A stretch of DNA of 64,000 bases from JAKAAZ01 sp963817855 (GTDB lineage: Bacteria > Acidobacteriota > Terriglobia > Terriglobales > Acidobacteriaceae): NCBI GenBank assembly GCA_963817855.1, contig CAWFQA010000001.1, forward strand, positions 1,302,001 to 1,366,000, written 5' to 3'. The position numbers and the translations under genes are program-made. Below the pieces are notes generated by a model, which worked only from the letters and a program-made list of their open reading frames with translations, ran no database searches and was not told the DNA's origin. This document shows, in pieces, positions 9,882 through 18,467 of this stretch; position 1 is the first letter of the stretch; the number at the start of each line of letters is the position of its first letter.

Positions 9882-10643
9882 TTATTTTATGGGGCCGCGA
9901 CAAATCATTGTTGCCACGTACGCCGCGCCAAAACCATTGTCGATATTGACGACCGTGACGTTGGGCGAGCAGGAATTCAACATCCCCAGGAGCGCTGCCA
10001 AGCCGTGAAATGAAGCGCCATAGCCAATGCTGGTGGGCACGGCGATCACCGGAACGCTGACAAGTCCTCCCAGCACGCTTGGCAGAGCGCCTTCCATTCC
10101 GGCGCAGACGATAATCACACGCGCGTGTTGCAGTGCGTCGCGATGAGCCAGTAAACGATGCAGACCGGCGACACCGACATCGTAGAACCGGTCGACTTCT
10201 CCGCCGAAAATATCGATGGTCACTGCGGCTTCTTCTGCCACGGGAATATCGCTGGTACCGGCACATACGACGGCAATTCGCGCTCGATTCGGGTCGGCGT
10301 TTTTTTCTCTTTGGCGAAGCGCAATGGCGCGCGGAACTGGAAAATATTTGGCGGCGGGAACCCGCTGCAGAACGGCATTGAACGTGGATACATCGGCGCG
10401 GGTAGCGAGGACCTCGACGCCGCTGGCTGCCATGTGCTCGAAAATTTCAGCTACTTGTTCGGGCGTTTTGCCGGAGGCGAGGATAACTTCCGGCAACCCG
10501 GTACGAAGAGACCGGTGATGATCGACCTTGGCAAAGCCGATGTCCTCAAAGGGCAGGCGCGCGAGCTTTGCCGAAGCGTCTAGCGGAGACACGGCCCCGC
10601 TTTTGACGCTTTCGAGCAGGCGCAGCAGCGTTTCTTGGTCCAT
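9882..10643 (-). CDS. larB: Nickel-pincer cofactor biosynthesis protein LarB
   Basis: 253 aa with the PurE/AIR-carboxylase-like C-terminal domain of LarB: RIAVVCAGTSDIPVAEEA, the VGVAGLHRLL segment, VIIVCAGMEGALPSVLGGL and VIAVPTSIGYG. LarB carboxylates and hydrolyses nicotinic acid adenine dinucleotide to pyridine-3,5-biscarboxylate mononucleotide, the first step to the nickel-pincer nucleotide. The cysteine in GMLNSC (about residue 225) is in the position of the known covalent catalytic Cys. The gene starts 20 bases after larC ends, so it is the last gene of the larE-larC-larB run. No larA is present. Confidence 0.93.
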   Translation of the reverse strand: MDQETLLRLLESVKSGAVSPLDASAKLARLPFEDIGFAKVDHHRSLRTGLPEVILASGKTPEQVAEIFEHMAASGVEVLATRADVSTFNAVLQRVPAAKYFPVPRAIALRQREKNADPNRARIAVVCAGTSDIPVAEEAAVTIDIFGGEVDRFYDVGVAGLHRLLAHRDALQHARVIIVCAGMEGALPSVLGGLVSVPVIAVPTSIGYGASFHGLAALLGMLNSCSPNVTVVNIDNGFGAAYVATMICRGPIK

Positions 10644-10663
10644 GATCGTTCGCTCTTTCTGAA

Positions 10664-11902
10664 TTACTCGCGGGGTGTCGTTTGGTAGATCGCGAGCGCA
10701 GTTTGCATCACGAGCTTCAACGGCACAGCGTGTTGTTCAGCGCAACGCCTGCAATCTTCATACTCTGGCGCTGCATTTACTTCCACGCCGTTCAGCAGTC
10801 CGATTTTTATCCTGATTTCGCCCCACTGCGTTAGCACGTTGACGAATTTTCGGTCAAGGCAGGCGCGGCGTTCTTCGCGAACGCGCACCCCCAGCGTGCT
10901 AGTTTCGCGAAACAGAAGCCTCTGCAACGGCTCGACGTGGGCGCGGTCGCACAAAATTGTAATAAGCGTCGCCAGCCTATTTTTCTTCATCTGGACGGAC
11001 GAACACATCACGTCGAGAGCTCCGGCCTGCAATGCACGTTCTGTGAAGTCGCCCAGGATTTGAGGGTTCAGGTCGTCCACCGCAGTTTCCATCACGACGA
11101 TGGTATCTCCAGTTATCGGTGTGGCTTCGCTGGTATCTCCAACGCTGAGACGGACGACGTTCGGAAAGCGTTTGGGGTTGCGCGATCCGCCTCCGTAGCC
11201 GATCTTGTCGACACGCATCGCGGGTGCCGGCCCGAAGGTGCAGTTGAGCGCGCGAACCAGGGCGGCGCCGGTGGGAGTGACCAGCTCCATCTGGATGCCG
11301 GAGGAGTAGGTCGGCACTCCCTGCAGCAATTCCATTGTCGCCGGCGCGGGAACAGGGAAGGTTCCATGCGCACATTCCACCGTGCCTCCGCCAACGTTCA
11401 GGGGCGAGCAGATCCAGGAGTCAGCGGCGAGAGCGTGCGCACCCACAGCACCAGCGACGATGTCCACAATGGAATCGATTGCGCCAACTTCGTGGAAATG
11501 AATACTCTCAATGGGGACGTTGTGAATTTTTGATTCCGACTCACCGAGCAATTCGAAGGCGCGGATGGCGGTCGACTTCGCCGTTGCGGCCAGCGGAGCG
11601 TGTTCAATCATCTTGCGAATGACGCTCAGGGATCGGCCGTGATGATGGTGTTCGTGATGAGAGTGATGATGGGTATGCGTGGTGTTGGCTGCGGCTTCCG
11701 CGCTGGTTCCATCGACCAGCACGCGTACTTTGCTGGCATTGATTCCGCTGCGATCTACTTTTTCAATTTCGAGAGTCGCGCCAATGGTTAACGAAGCCAC
11801 GGATTCGTGGAGTAATTTTGGATCGACGCCGGCATCGACGAGCGCACCCAGAAACATGTCGCCGCTGATTCCGGCAAAGCACTCAAGATAAGCAATTCGC
11901 AT
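10664..11902 (-). CDS. larC: Nickel insertion protein LarC (single continuous ORF)
   Basis: 412 aa beginning MRIAYLECFAGISGDMFLGA, the hallmark of LarC. A His-rich stretch at residues 76-88 (13 residues, 10 of them His) fits nickel handling. LarC uses CTP to insert nickel into the thiolated pyridinium mononucleotide. In Lactobacillus plantarum larC is split into two ORFs joined by programmed frameshifting. Here it is one uninterrupted frame. It lies 51 bases after larE and 20 before larB. The product is cytoplasmic. Family assignment is firm. Confidence 0.94.
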   Translation of the reverse strand: MRIAYLECFAGISGDMFLGALVDAGVDPKLLHESVASLTIGATLEIEKVDRSGINASKVRVLVDGTSAEAAANTTHTHHHSHHEHHHHGRSLSVIRKMIEHAPLAATAKSTAIRAFELLGESESKIHNVPIESIHFHEVGAIDSIVDIVAGAVGAHALAADSWICSPLNVGGGTVECAHGTFPVPAPATMELLQGVPTYSSGIQMELVTPTGAALVRALNCTFGPAPAMRVDKIGYGGGSRNPKRFPNVVRLSVGDTSEATPITGDTIVVMETAVDDLNPQILGDFTERALQAGALDVMCSSVQMKKNRLATLITILCDRAHVEPLQRLLFRETSTLGVRVREERRACLDRKFVNVLTQWGEIRIKIGLLNGVEVNAAPEYEDCRRCAEQHAVPLKLVMQTALAIYQTTPRE

Positions 11903-11953
11903 AAAGTTTAAAGTTCCAAGGCGGCCGATGGCGTAGAGCGCTCCACGGTAGAT

Positions 11954-12832
11954 CTATTGCAGGTTGGCCGAACGAATGGCCTCCACCGGAAGGATGGCGT
12001 TCATGGAGCCGGAGCGATAGCCCTCGCAGTCCAATGTGACATATTTAAAACCCAGAGCGCGAAAGCCAGCCGTCATGCGATCCATGGTTTCCATGTTCAG
12101 CGCGCGCGGCATTTCTTCGCGGGCAATTTCAATGCGAGCCATCTCCCCGTGATAGCGCACGCGGTATTGCCGAAATCCCATCTGATGCAACAGCGTTTCG
12201 CCGTATTCCACCTGCTGCAACACTTCTCGGGTCACCGGGCGTCCATATTCAACCCGCGAAGAAAGGCAAGCCGACGCGGGTTTGTCCCAGATGCGCAATC
12301 CCGTCTGCATTGCGAGTGTGCGGATTTCCTGCTTCGTCAACCCAGCCTCTGCCAACGGAGCGAGCACCCCGTGCGCGGTTGCCGCTTTTTGGCCCGGACG
12401 GTACTCGCCACGATCGTCGACGTTCATGCCGTACGCCAAATGCTGAAATCTGGACCCCCGATGTGCGTTTTCCATGACGGAGAAAAGTTCGTCTTTGCAG
12501 TGAAAGCAGCGCGTCGCGTCATTCTTCACATATTCGGGATCGTCCAGTTCCGCAGTCGTCAAAACTTGGATCGGGATCGAATGTTCTTCGGCAAAACGCA
12601 ATGCATCCGCAAAGTGCGCGCGAGAGAGGCTGGCGGAGTCGGCGAGGACGGCCAGCATGGCGTCGCCTAGAACGCGATGCGCAGTATAGGCGAGATACGC
12701 CGAATCGATTCCGCCGGAATATGCAACGAGGACGCTGCCTAGTTCTCGGATACGATCTTCGAGTTGCGATTGTTTCTGCGAAAGTTCCATAGTTGCATTC
12801 GACCGATTTGCAATATCCAGTTTAGACGTCAT
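11954..12832 (-). CDS. larE: ATP-dependent sacrificial sulfur transferase LarE
   Basis: About 292 aa. The PP-loop SGGIDS (residues 39-44) activates the carboxylate of the LarB product. The cysteine in DKPASACLSSR (about residue 187) is the expected sulfur donor of the sacrificial-type enzymes. I chose the ATG at 12832: it overlaps the stop of the upstream aldo/keto reductase by 11 bases, with a GGGA just before it, which suggests translational coupling. An ATG at 12790 is the alternative. LarE, LarC and LarB together make the nickel-pincer cofactor. The enzyme that uses it is not in this window. Confidence 0.92.
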   Translation of the reverse strand: MTSKLDIANRSNATMELSQKQSQLEDRIRELGSVLVAYSGGIDSAYLAYTAHRVLGDAMLAVLADSASLSRAHFADALRFAEEHSIPIQVLTTAELDDPEYVKNDATRCFHCKDELFSVMENAHRGSRFQHLAYGMNVDDRGEYRPGQKAATAHGVLAPLAEAGLTKQEIRTLAMQTGLRIWDKPASACLSSRVEYGRPVTREVLQQVEYGETLLHQMGFRQYRVRYHGEMARIEIAREEMPRALNMETMDRMTAGFRALGFKYVTLDCEGYRSGSMNAILPVEAIRSANLQ

Positions 12833-13796
12833 TCCCACGATGAAAAATGGGCTGTTCGCCTGAAGCCTGGTGTAACAACGCCTGCTCCTCCTGAGAGTCA
12901 AGAGGTTTGTAGCTTTGCGCGACGTCCATCGCGAGGCGGAAATATGCTTCGTCGCCCGGAGGTATGGCCGCTGTAATGGAGTGGCCTAACGTATATCGCA
13001 GACCGAGCGCAGCCTGATGAGGGAAGTCCGCGGGTTCGTACCAGCACTTCGGGTGCGGATGTTCTTTCTTCTGGGAAGCGGGCCACATTGTCTTCGCCAT
13101 GCTCTTGATGGCCAGCATGCCCACACCTTTTTCCTGCGCCTTCTGGATGACTGTGGGACCAAAGTTCGCCTGCGACACCAACACCCAGTTAATCGGGAAC
13201 AGGACTGTGTCGAACGGATACCTGTCCATCGCCGCGACAGCCGTTTCCACGGAATGTGCGGAGAAGCCGATGAAGCGAACTTTTCCTTCCTTGCGCGCCG
13301 CCTCGAAGGTTTCCATGGCGCCGGCCGGCCCCAGCACCTGGTCCAATTCCGTCATCTTGGTTAGCGCGTGAAACTGGTAGAGATCGAGATGGTCCGTCTT
13401 GAGTAGCTGGAGAGATTCTTCCAGCGCAGCACGCGAACCCGCCTTATCGCGTTTGCTTGTCTTGCAAGCTAGAAAGGTTTTTTCGCGATAAGGGGCCAGC
13501 GCGGGGCCAAGCAGTTGCTGTGCATCACCATAACTGGGGGCTACGTCGAAATAATTGATGCCGCGGTCCACCGCTTCCGCAACAATATTTTTGGACGCCG
13601 AAGGAGTGCTGTTCATCACCACAATGCCGCCCATGCCAATGATGGAAAGATGGACATCTGTCTTGCCAAGACGCCGTCGCGCAATCGGTTCGGTATTCTT
13701 TACTGTGCCGGATGCGGCCCACGAAGGAGACAAGCTTCCGCCGCTGGCCGCGAAGGCCGCGAATGTTCCCTGCTTGATGAAATCTCGACGTTCCAT
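12822..13796 (-). CDS. Tat-exported aldo/keto reductase
   Basis: 324 aa. A perfect AAGGAGG lies 5 bases before the ATG at 13796 and fixes the start. The N-terminus MERRDFIKQG followed by a hydrophobic stretch is a twin-arginine signal (RRDFIK), so the folded, NAD(P)H-loaded enzyme is probably exported or lipid-anchored. The AKR catalytic tetrad is visible: D84 (NYFDVAPSY), Y89, K112 (FLACKTSK) and H143 (LYQFHAL). The C-terminal part resembles the [4Fe-4S]-like tail of other AKRs but lacks a Cys cluster. Its stop overlaps the larE start by 11 bases, so it is co-transcribed with the lar genes. Whether its substrate relates to a nickel-pincer enzyme product is unknown. Confidence 0.88.
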   Translation of the reverse strand: MERRDFIKQGTFAAFAASGGSLSPSWAASGTVKNTEPIARRRLGKTDVHLSIIGMGGIVVMNSTPSASKNIVAEAVDRGINYFDVAPSYGDAQQLLGPALAPYREKTFLACKTSKRDKAGSRAALEESLQLLKTDHLDLYQFHALTKMTELDQVLGPAGAMETFEAARKEGKVRFIGFSAHSVETAVAAMDRYPFDTVLFPINWVLVSQANFGPTVIQKAQEKGVGMLAIKSMAKTMWPASQKKEHPHPKCWYEPADFPHQAALGLRYTLGHSITAAIPPGDEAYFRLAMDVAQSYKPLDSQEEQALLHQASGEQPIFHRGNDV

Positions 13797-13958
13797 GGGT
13801 TCCTCCTTGGTTGGAATCGACCCAAGCGCAGGACGCGCAACAATAGGTGCCATTGTCTCACGGCGATTTACGAGTCGGCGCGCCCAGGATTTCAGCATAG
13901 TCTGTATCAGGCAGCATTTCTACCTGGGCTCGGACAAGGTCAATATGAGACATGAAGT

Positions 13959-15152
13959 ATGATGCAGGAATTTTCGCGGCGCACCGGTTGGAACTTGGAA
14001 AAGACCGCATATGCAGCGGCTTTGGAGCGATTGCACGCGGATGAAAAGTCGATTTTCGACTTGACCGCATCGAATCCGACGACGTGCGGATTCGACTACG
14101 ATCGGGCAGGAATTCTTGAGGAGTTGAGCCGGCCGGAATGCCTGAAATATGAAGCGGATCCACGCGGGCTGCGGATCGCGCGCGCGGCCGTTGTCGAATA
14201 CTATGCCAAGGCCGCCACGAGCCAAATTTCGGCCGAGCAGCTCTTCCTAACGACAAGCACCAGCGAGGCCTATAGCTATCTGTTTCGGCTGCATTGCGAT
14301 CCCGGTGCGGAAATCCTGATTGCGCAACCCAGCTATCCTTTGTTCGATTTTCTGGCCGACCTAGATGATGTGCGCCTGGTGCCGTATCCACTGTTTTACG
14401 ATCACGGATGGCACGTCGATATGGCGGCTTTGATCGCACGCATCACATCGCGGACTCGCGCCGTTGTGGTGGTCCATCCTAACAATCCCACCGGACATTT
14501 TACTTCGCTAGCGAAACGAAAAATGCTCGAGAGCATGTTTGCAAGGAGCATGGCGTTGGTGCTGATTGTCGACGAAGTGTTTCTCGACTACGCACTCGAG
14601 ACCGCGGACGCGCGCGAGAATGCGCATAGCAGTTTCTCGGCGGGAGAACATCCCGTGCTGACCTACGTGCTCAGCGGCTTGAGCAAGGTGGCCGGATTGC
14701 CACAGATGAAAGCAGCCTGGATTGCAGCGTTTGGTCCTAAGAAGTTGCTGGAAGCTGCTACAACCCGATTGGAAGTGATTGCGGATACGTTTCTCTCGAT
14801 GAATGCGCCGGTGCAGCACGCCATGCCGTATCTGCTGGCGAATCGCAGCAGCGTGCAGCAGCAAATTCGGCAGCGCGTGCGCGAAAATCTGGAGGAACTA
14901 GATCGGCGGCTTGCCGAGGCTTCAACGAATTCGCGTCTGCGAATCGACGGCGGATGGTATGCGGTGCTGCGAGTGCCTGCCCTTATGAGTGGTGACGAGT
15001 TGGCGATTCGTCTCATGGAGCAGGAGCGTGTTGTCGTGCATCCGGGACACTTCTACGGATTCGATGGGGATGGCTGGATTGTTCTCAGCTTGCTGCCGCC
15101 GCTGGTCGAATTTGCAGAGGGAATTACGCGGCTCCTTCGTTCCATCGCTTGA
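13959..15152 (+). CDS. PLP-dependent aminotransferase, class I/II
   Basis: 397 aa of fold-type I. Visible motifs are the N-terminal DLTASNPTTCGFDYD substrate loop, VVVHPNNPTG (the PLP-binding Asn), LIVDEVFLDY (the ring-contacting Asp) and LSGLSKVAGLPQMKAAWI, where the SK lysine forms the Schiff base. The C-terminus has GGWYAVLRVP and HPGHFYGF, as in alanine/aspartate/LL-DAP-type aminotransferases. The exact amino acid substrate cannot be told. The start may be either of two adjacent ATGs (13959 or 13962). It is divergent from the aldo/keto reductase across about 160 bases. Confidence 0.88.
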   Translation: MMQEFSRRTGWNLEKTAYAAALERLHADEKSIFDLTASNPTTCGFDYDRAGILEELSRPECLKYEADPRGLRIARAAVVEYYAKAATSQISAEQLFLTTSTSEAYSYLFRLHCDPGAEILIAQPSYPLFDFLADLDDVRLVPYPLFYDHGWHVDMAALIARITSRTRAVVVVHPNNPTGHFTSLAKRKMLESMFARSMALVLIVDEVFLDYALETADARENAHSSFSAGEHPVLTYVLSGLSKVAGLPQMKAAWIAAFGPKKLLEAATTRLEVIADTFLSMNAPVQHAMPYLLANRSSVQQQIRQRVRENLEELDRRLAEASTNSRLRIDGGWYAVLRVPALMSGDELAIRLMEQERVVVHPGHFYGFDGDGWIVLSLLPPLVEFAEGITRLLRSIA

Positions 15153-15186
15153 TCTGATGATGCCGCGCCAATGCGACCGCACCTCT

Positions 15187-15825
15187 CTAGGAGTTGATCA
15201 GGAATGGATTTGTTTCCCGTTCCTCGCCAATCGTGGTCGCAGGTCCATGGCCCGGAATGACTCGCGTGTCATCTGGCAACGGCAGGAGCCGTTCTTTCAG
15301 AGAATGCAGGATTTTGTTGAGGTCGCCGCCGGGAAGGTCTGTGCGGCCGATCGAACCTGCAAAGAGAGTATCGCCTGCCAGCAGAAGCTGGGGGCCAGGC
15401 ATGTGCAGGCAAATGCTGCCCTCCGTGTGTCCGGGTGTGTGCAGCACTTGTGTGGGCTCGCCGGCAATAGTCAGCGCCAACAGATCGGAAGCGTCAGCAT
15501 CCGGGGCCGTCACTTCAGGCACGCGAACTCCCAGCCAACCTGCCTGCATATCCATCATTTTCAACAGCGGAAGATCGTTTTGATTCATGTAGATTGGAGC
15601 ACTTGTGGCGCGCTTTAGCAGCACTGCACCGCCGACATGATCGATGTGGGCATGGGTGACGATGATCTGCTCCACGGTCAGCTGGTGCCGTTGCAGCACC
15701 GCAAGAATCCGATCGATATCCGCTCCAGGATCGATCACCGTAGCCCGCAGGGAAGTCTCGTCTGCGAGAATGCTGCAGTTGCAGGCGAGCGGGCCGACGG
15801 GAAAAATCTCGTGAATCATAGGCAA
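15187..15825 (-). CDS. MBL-fold metallo-hydrolase (glyoxalase II-like)
   Basis: 212 aa with the metallo-beta-lactamase signature THAHIDHVGG (two-metal site), a later HTPGHTEGSICL histidine, an LLAGDTLFAGSIGRTDLPGG aspartate and a terminal PGHGPATTIGEE histidine. This is the compact YcbL-like class of hydroxyacylglutathione hydrolase homologues. As a bacillithiol gene (bshA) is present elsewhere in the window, the natural thiol ester may not be glutathione; that is inference. It is convergent with the aminotransferase (34-base gap). Confidence 0.87.
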   Translation of the reverse strand: MPMIHEIFPVGPLACNCSILADETSLRATVIDPGADIDRILAVLQRHQLTVEQIIVTHAHIDHVGGAVLLKRATSAPIYMNQNDLPLLKMMDMQAGWLGVRVPEVTAPDADASDLLALTIAGEPTQVLHTPGHTEGSICLHMPGPQLLLAGDTLFAGSIGRTDLPGGDLNKILHSLKERLLPLPDDTRVIPGHGPATTIGEERETNPFLINS

Positions 15826-15942
15826 AAGAGCAGCGAAGACGGATGGGTAGATTCAGACGCTGGCCCTTCGCCAGCGGGTGGTTCCGGCGACGGACTTGAT
15901 GTCAATTCGCTTCTGGATTCCGCGTTCTCGCGGCTCAACCAG

Positions 15943-16242
15943 CTACTTCTTGTGCGGGGTGCTCTGCGCTGGCGCCGACTGAATTCCCTGCAACACGGAA
16001 TGGCCGGTACTGTGACGCGCGACCAAAACCGTCAACGAGATAGACGTAATCGCAAAGATGATCGCACACCAAGTGGTCACCTTGGTGAGAATATTGACGG
16101 TTCCTCGGGGGCCAAAGGCGGTCTGGGACCCTTGGCCGCCAAACGCGCCAGCCAGATCCGCGCCTTTGCCAGGCTGCAATAGGATAATCCCGATCAAAAC
16201 AAAACAAACGACGACGTGAAGAACGGTAAACAGATAAATCAT
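15943..16242 (-). CDS. secG: Preprotein translocase subunit SecG
   Basis: 99 aa with two transmembrane helices (about 3-22 and 52-73) separated by the conserved SecG cytoplasmic loop LLQPGKGADLAGAFGGQGSQ and FGPRGTVNILTKVT. The C-terminal tail is Ser/Pro/Gln-rich. SecG is the non-essential third subunit of SecYEG. A tRNA-Leu gene on the same strand ends 57 bases upstream, a common neighbour of secG. Confidence 0.93.
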   Translation of the reverse strand: MIYLFTVLHVVVCFVLIGIILLQPGKGADLAGAFGGQGSQTAFGPRGTVNILTKVTTWCAIIFAITSISLTVLVARHSTGHSVLQGIQSAPAQSTPHKK

Positions 16243-16298
16243 TGGGTCACTTTCGACGAGTAAACTGTGTGCGCAATGGCGACAAAACGCCTGGTTCC

Positions 16299-16382
16299 TG
16301 GTGCGGAAGGGGGGACTTGAACCCCCATGCCTTTCGGCGCCACCCCCTCAAGATGGTGTGTCTGCCATTTCACCACTTCCGC
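16299..16382 (-). tRNA. tRNA-Leu (anticodon GAG)
   Basis: On the minus strand, acceptor GCGGAAG pairs with CTTCCGC. The anticodon stem CCATC/GGTGG encloses TTGAGGG (anticodon GAG). A class II variable arm (GCGCCGAAAGGC region) and the T-arm GGGGTTCAAGTCCCC follow. Discriminator A and CCA are encoded (complement of 16299-16302). Confidence 0.95.
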
Positions 16383-16559
16383 GGAATGCGCTTAGACCAA
16401 CTATACCATCTGGGCTGCGGGTTTCGCTGTCGGCGAGAGGAGGTTCATCGGCAGGGGTCCCGATTGTTCCGCATGCAACAACAGACGCTTACGCTCGGAA
16501 GCCAAAGGTACAACAGGAAATCGGTTGCGACCATCTGAACTGACAGAGGAGACATCATC

Positions 16560-17009
16560 TTGTCGAACAATGACAACGCAATCCGCACGGTACGGTCGGT
16601 GATTCAGGTACTTCACGATGGCCAACGAGGAATGGCGGCCATTGGCGCCGAGCTGAAGAATGAATCGGCCAAACATTATTTTCTACAAGAAACGCAATTG
16701 CGAGCAGAGTATGCGGCGGAACTGGAGAATGAACTTCATCGCCTGGGAGTCCACGACGTGAAAGAAGGTGGCACCGCGGCCGGCACGGTTCACCGGGTCT
16801 GGGCCGACCTGAAGGCGCAACTCGGTGGCGGCGACCATACGCTACTGCAGACAGCGGAAGAGGGAGAAGACGAAGCTAAGGAGAAATACGCAGAAGCCCT
16901 GAATGAAACTTTACCCGGAAACATCGCCGATTTACTGCGCGAACAACAGGCGCATATTCTCGAAGCCCACGATAAAATTCGCAGCTTTCGAGACAGCGCC
17001 GCCGCATGA
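16560..17009 (+). CDS. PA2169-type four-helix-bundle protein (DUF2383)
   Basis: 149 aa, almost entirely helical and charged. It has the ferritin-like DUF2383 pattern: TVRSVIQVLHDGQRGMAAIGAEL, a second helix with QLRAEYAAELENELHRLG, the GTAAGTVHRVWADLKAQLGG loop and a final REQQAHILEAHDKIRSFRD helix. The start is TTG at 16560, fixed by GAGGAGA about 8 bases upstream; no nearby ATG is in frame. The family's biochemical function is not established. Members often accompany stress genes, and here DUF72, KGG-type and MarC genes follow on the same strand. Confidence 0.8.
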   Translation: MSNNDNAIRTVRSVIQVLHDGQRGMAAIGAELKNESAKHYFLQETQLRAEYAAELENELHRLGVHDVKEGGTAAGTVHRVWADLKAQLGGGDHTLLQTAEEGEDEAKEKYAEALNETLPGNIADLLREQQAHILEAHDKIRSFRDSAAA

Positions 17010-17076
17010 AAATGGATTCAGTCGCGCAGGGCAATTCGGATTGCTGAGGGGCCTGCCGCCAGCCAAGTGATGCGAA

Positions 17077-17123
17077 CCTGGTATCTATAGCTTTGACAAT
17101 TGCGCTTGGAAATAGATACCAGG
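17077..17123. promoter_or_regulatory. 12-bp perfect inverted repeat upstream of the DUF72 gene
   Basis: CCTGGTATCTAT (17077-17088) and ATAGATACCAGG (17112-17123) are exact inverted copies with a 23-base spacer. The spacer contains TTGACA (17093-17098), a perfect -35 hexamer. The right arm ends 9 bases before the ATG at 17133. The placement suggests an operator pair flanking a promoter, or a leader hairpin. Seen directly; the regulator is unknown. Confidence 0.5.
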
Positions 17124-17132
17124 GATAGAGCG

Positions 17133-18017
17133 ATGTATGCTGCCGGCAAAGTTCGGATCGGGATTTCTGGATGGACGTATCCTCCCTGGAGAGGCGTATT
17201 TTTTCCAACGAAGTTATCTCAGAAACTCGAACTGGAATATGCCGCAAGCGTTTTTCGAACGATTGAAATCAATGGAACGTTCTACTCGTTGCAGCGGCCA
17301 TCCAGTTACCAGTCGTGGGCGGACCGCACTCCACCAGACTTCATGTTTTCCGTCAAAGCGCCTCGATACATCACCCACATGCGCCGGCTTCGTGATGTTG
17401 AAACTCCTCTGGCAAACTTCTTCGCTTCCGGCATTTTGAAGCTAGGCGCGAAGTTGGGACCGATCCTGTGGCAGCTTCCGCCAAGTTTCAAATACTCAAA
17501 GGAGTTGATTGAAAGCTTCCTCGAGCTACTCCCGAGAAATACAACGGAGGCAGTTGAGGTGGGAAAGAAACACGATCTCATGGTGGAAGGAAGATCTTTC
17601 CTGGAGACAGACCGAAATCGTCCGCTACGCCATGCGATGGAAATTCGTCACGCCAGCTTTGTGATTCCCGACTTCATTACGACGTTGCGCAAACATAACG
17701 TCGCGCTGGTTTGTGCGGATAGTGTGGAGTGGCCGCGCCTGATGGATGTGACCTCCGACTTTGTTTATTGCCGCCTGCACGGTTCCAAGGTGTTGTATTC
17801 GAGCGGCTACAGCAAAACCGCAATTGAAGAGTGGGCTGGGCGCGTGGCGAATTGGGCGAAGGGCGCCGAATCAAGCGATGGCGACTATGCCAGCACGAGA
17901 AAAGCCGTTAGCTGCGCGAAAAGAGATGTCTTTGTGTACTTCGACAATGACGTAAAAGTTTGCGCGCCAAGAGATGCGAAACGATTGCAGGCCCGCATGG
18001 AAGAATTGCTGTCGTGA
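17133..18017 (+). CDS. DUF72 (YecE-like) domain protein
   Basis: 294 aa beginning near IGISGWTYPPWRGVFFP, the start of DUF72, with TIEINGTFYSLQRPSSYQSW and FSVKAPRYITH (TIM-barrel strands), ILWQLPPSFKY, and the late DFVYCRLHG and DVFVYFDNDV strands. The family is a TIM barrel of unknown reaction; members are often near Fe-S or stress functions. I chose the ATG at 17133, preceded by AGGGA, over an upstream TTG at 17100 that lies inside the inverted repeat. The gene may be controlled through that repeat. Confidence 0.85.
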   Translation: MYAAGKVRIGISGWTYPPWRGVFFPTKLSQKLELEYAASVFRTIEINGTFYSLQRPSSYQSWADRTPPDFMFSVKAPRYITHMRRLRDVETPLANFFASGILKLGAKLGPILWQLPPSFKYSKELIESFLELLPRNTTEAVEVGKKHDLMVEGRSFLETDRNRPLRHAMEIRHASFVIPDFITTLRKHNVALVCADSVEWPRLMDVTSDFVYCRLHGSKVLYSSGYSKTAIEEWAGRVANWAKGAESSDGDYASTRKAVSCAKRDVFVYFDNDVKVCAPRDAKRLQARMEELLS

Positions 18018-18144
18018 GTGGTGTGGGTACATTTCGGCGCGAAAGGTCTCGGTTGTATAGAAGCATCGACGAAGACAGTTTTTCTTTGTTCGGCGCATGA
18101 ATCCTAACGTGAAGCGAGGGACAACAACCCACATTTACGATTCA

Positions 18145-18183
18145 TCTGACTTAGATACGGGATATATCCCGTGTGGAGTCAGA
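18145..18183. promoter_or_regulatory. Nested palindrome covering the ribosome-binding region of the KGG-type gene
   Basis: ACGGGATATATCCCGT (18157-18172) is a perfect 16-bp palindrome. It is flanked by TCTGAC (18145-18150) and GTCAGA (18178-18183), a second pair of arms with nearly the same centre. The GGAG ribosome-binding motif (18175-18178) lies between the inner and outer right arms, and the ATG follows at 18186. It could act as a DNA operator or as an RNA hairpin hiding the ribosome-binding site. Confidence 0.5.
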
Positions 18184-18185
18184 CA

Positions 18186-18467
18186 ATGCCAAAAGAAGAA
18201 CATAGCAGAGCCGCCGAACACCATGACAACGCAGCCAAGTCTCACCGCGAAGCAGCGGACAGTCACGGTCGCGGGGATCATGAGCAAGGTTTTCAGCATT
18301 CAACACGAGCCTATGAGAACTCGACGCGAGCTCATCAAAGCTCGACCGATGCGCACGAGCGTTCCAAGATGAGCCGCTCCGAAGCCGGTTCCAAGGGTGG
18401 CAAATCTTTGAGCCCGGAGGAGCATGCGCGGGCAGGCTCCCAGTCTCATAAGAACGATAATCGCTAG
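18186..18467 (+). CDS. KGG-motif stress-type small protein
   Basis: 93 aa, extremely hydrophilic and His/Ser/Glu/Arg-rich (KEEHSRAAEHHDNAAKSH, then repeated H-x-x-S and A-H-x-x-S/T patterns). It ends in SEAGSKGGKS and SPEEHARAGSQSHKNDNR. The GSKGGKS motif recalls the short con-10/GsiB-like general stress proteins, which carry KGG repeats and are largely disordered. The ATG at 18186 follows GGAG by 7 bases. It sits directly behind a strong palindrome and between other putative stress genes. I infer a desiccation or general stress role; no catalytic residues are visible. Confidence 0.7.
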   Translation: MPKEEHSRAAEHHDNAAKSHREAADSHGRGDHEQGFQHSTRAYENSTRAHQSSTDAHERSKMSRSEAGSKGGKSLSPEEHARAGSQSHKNDNR

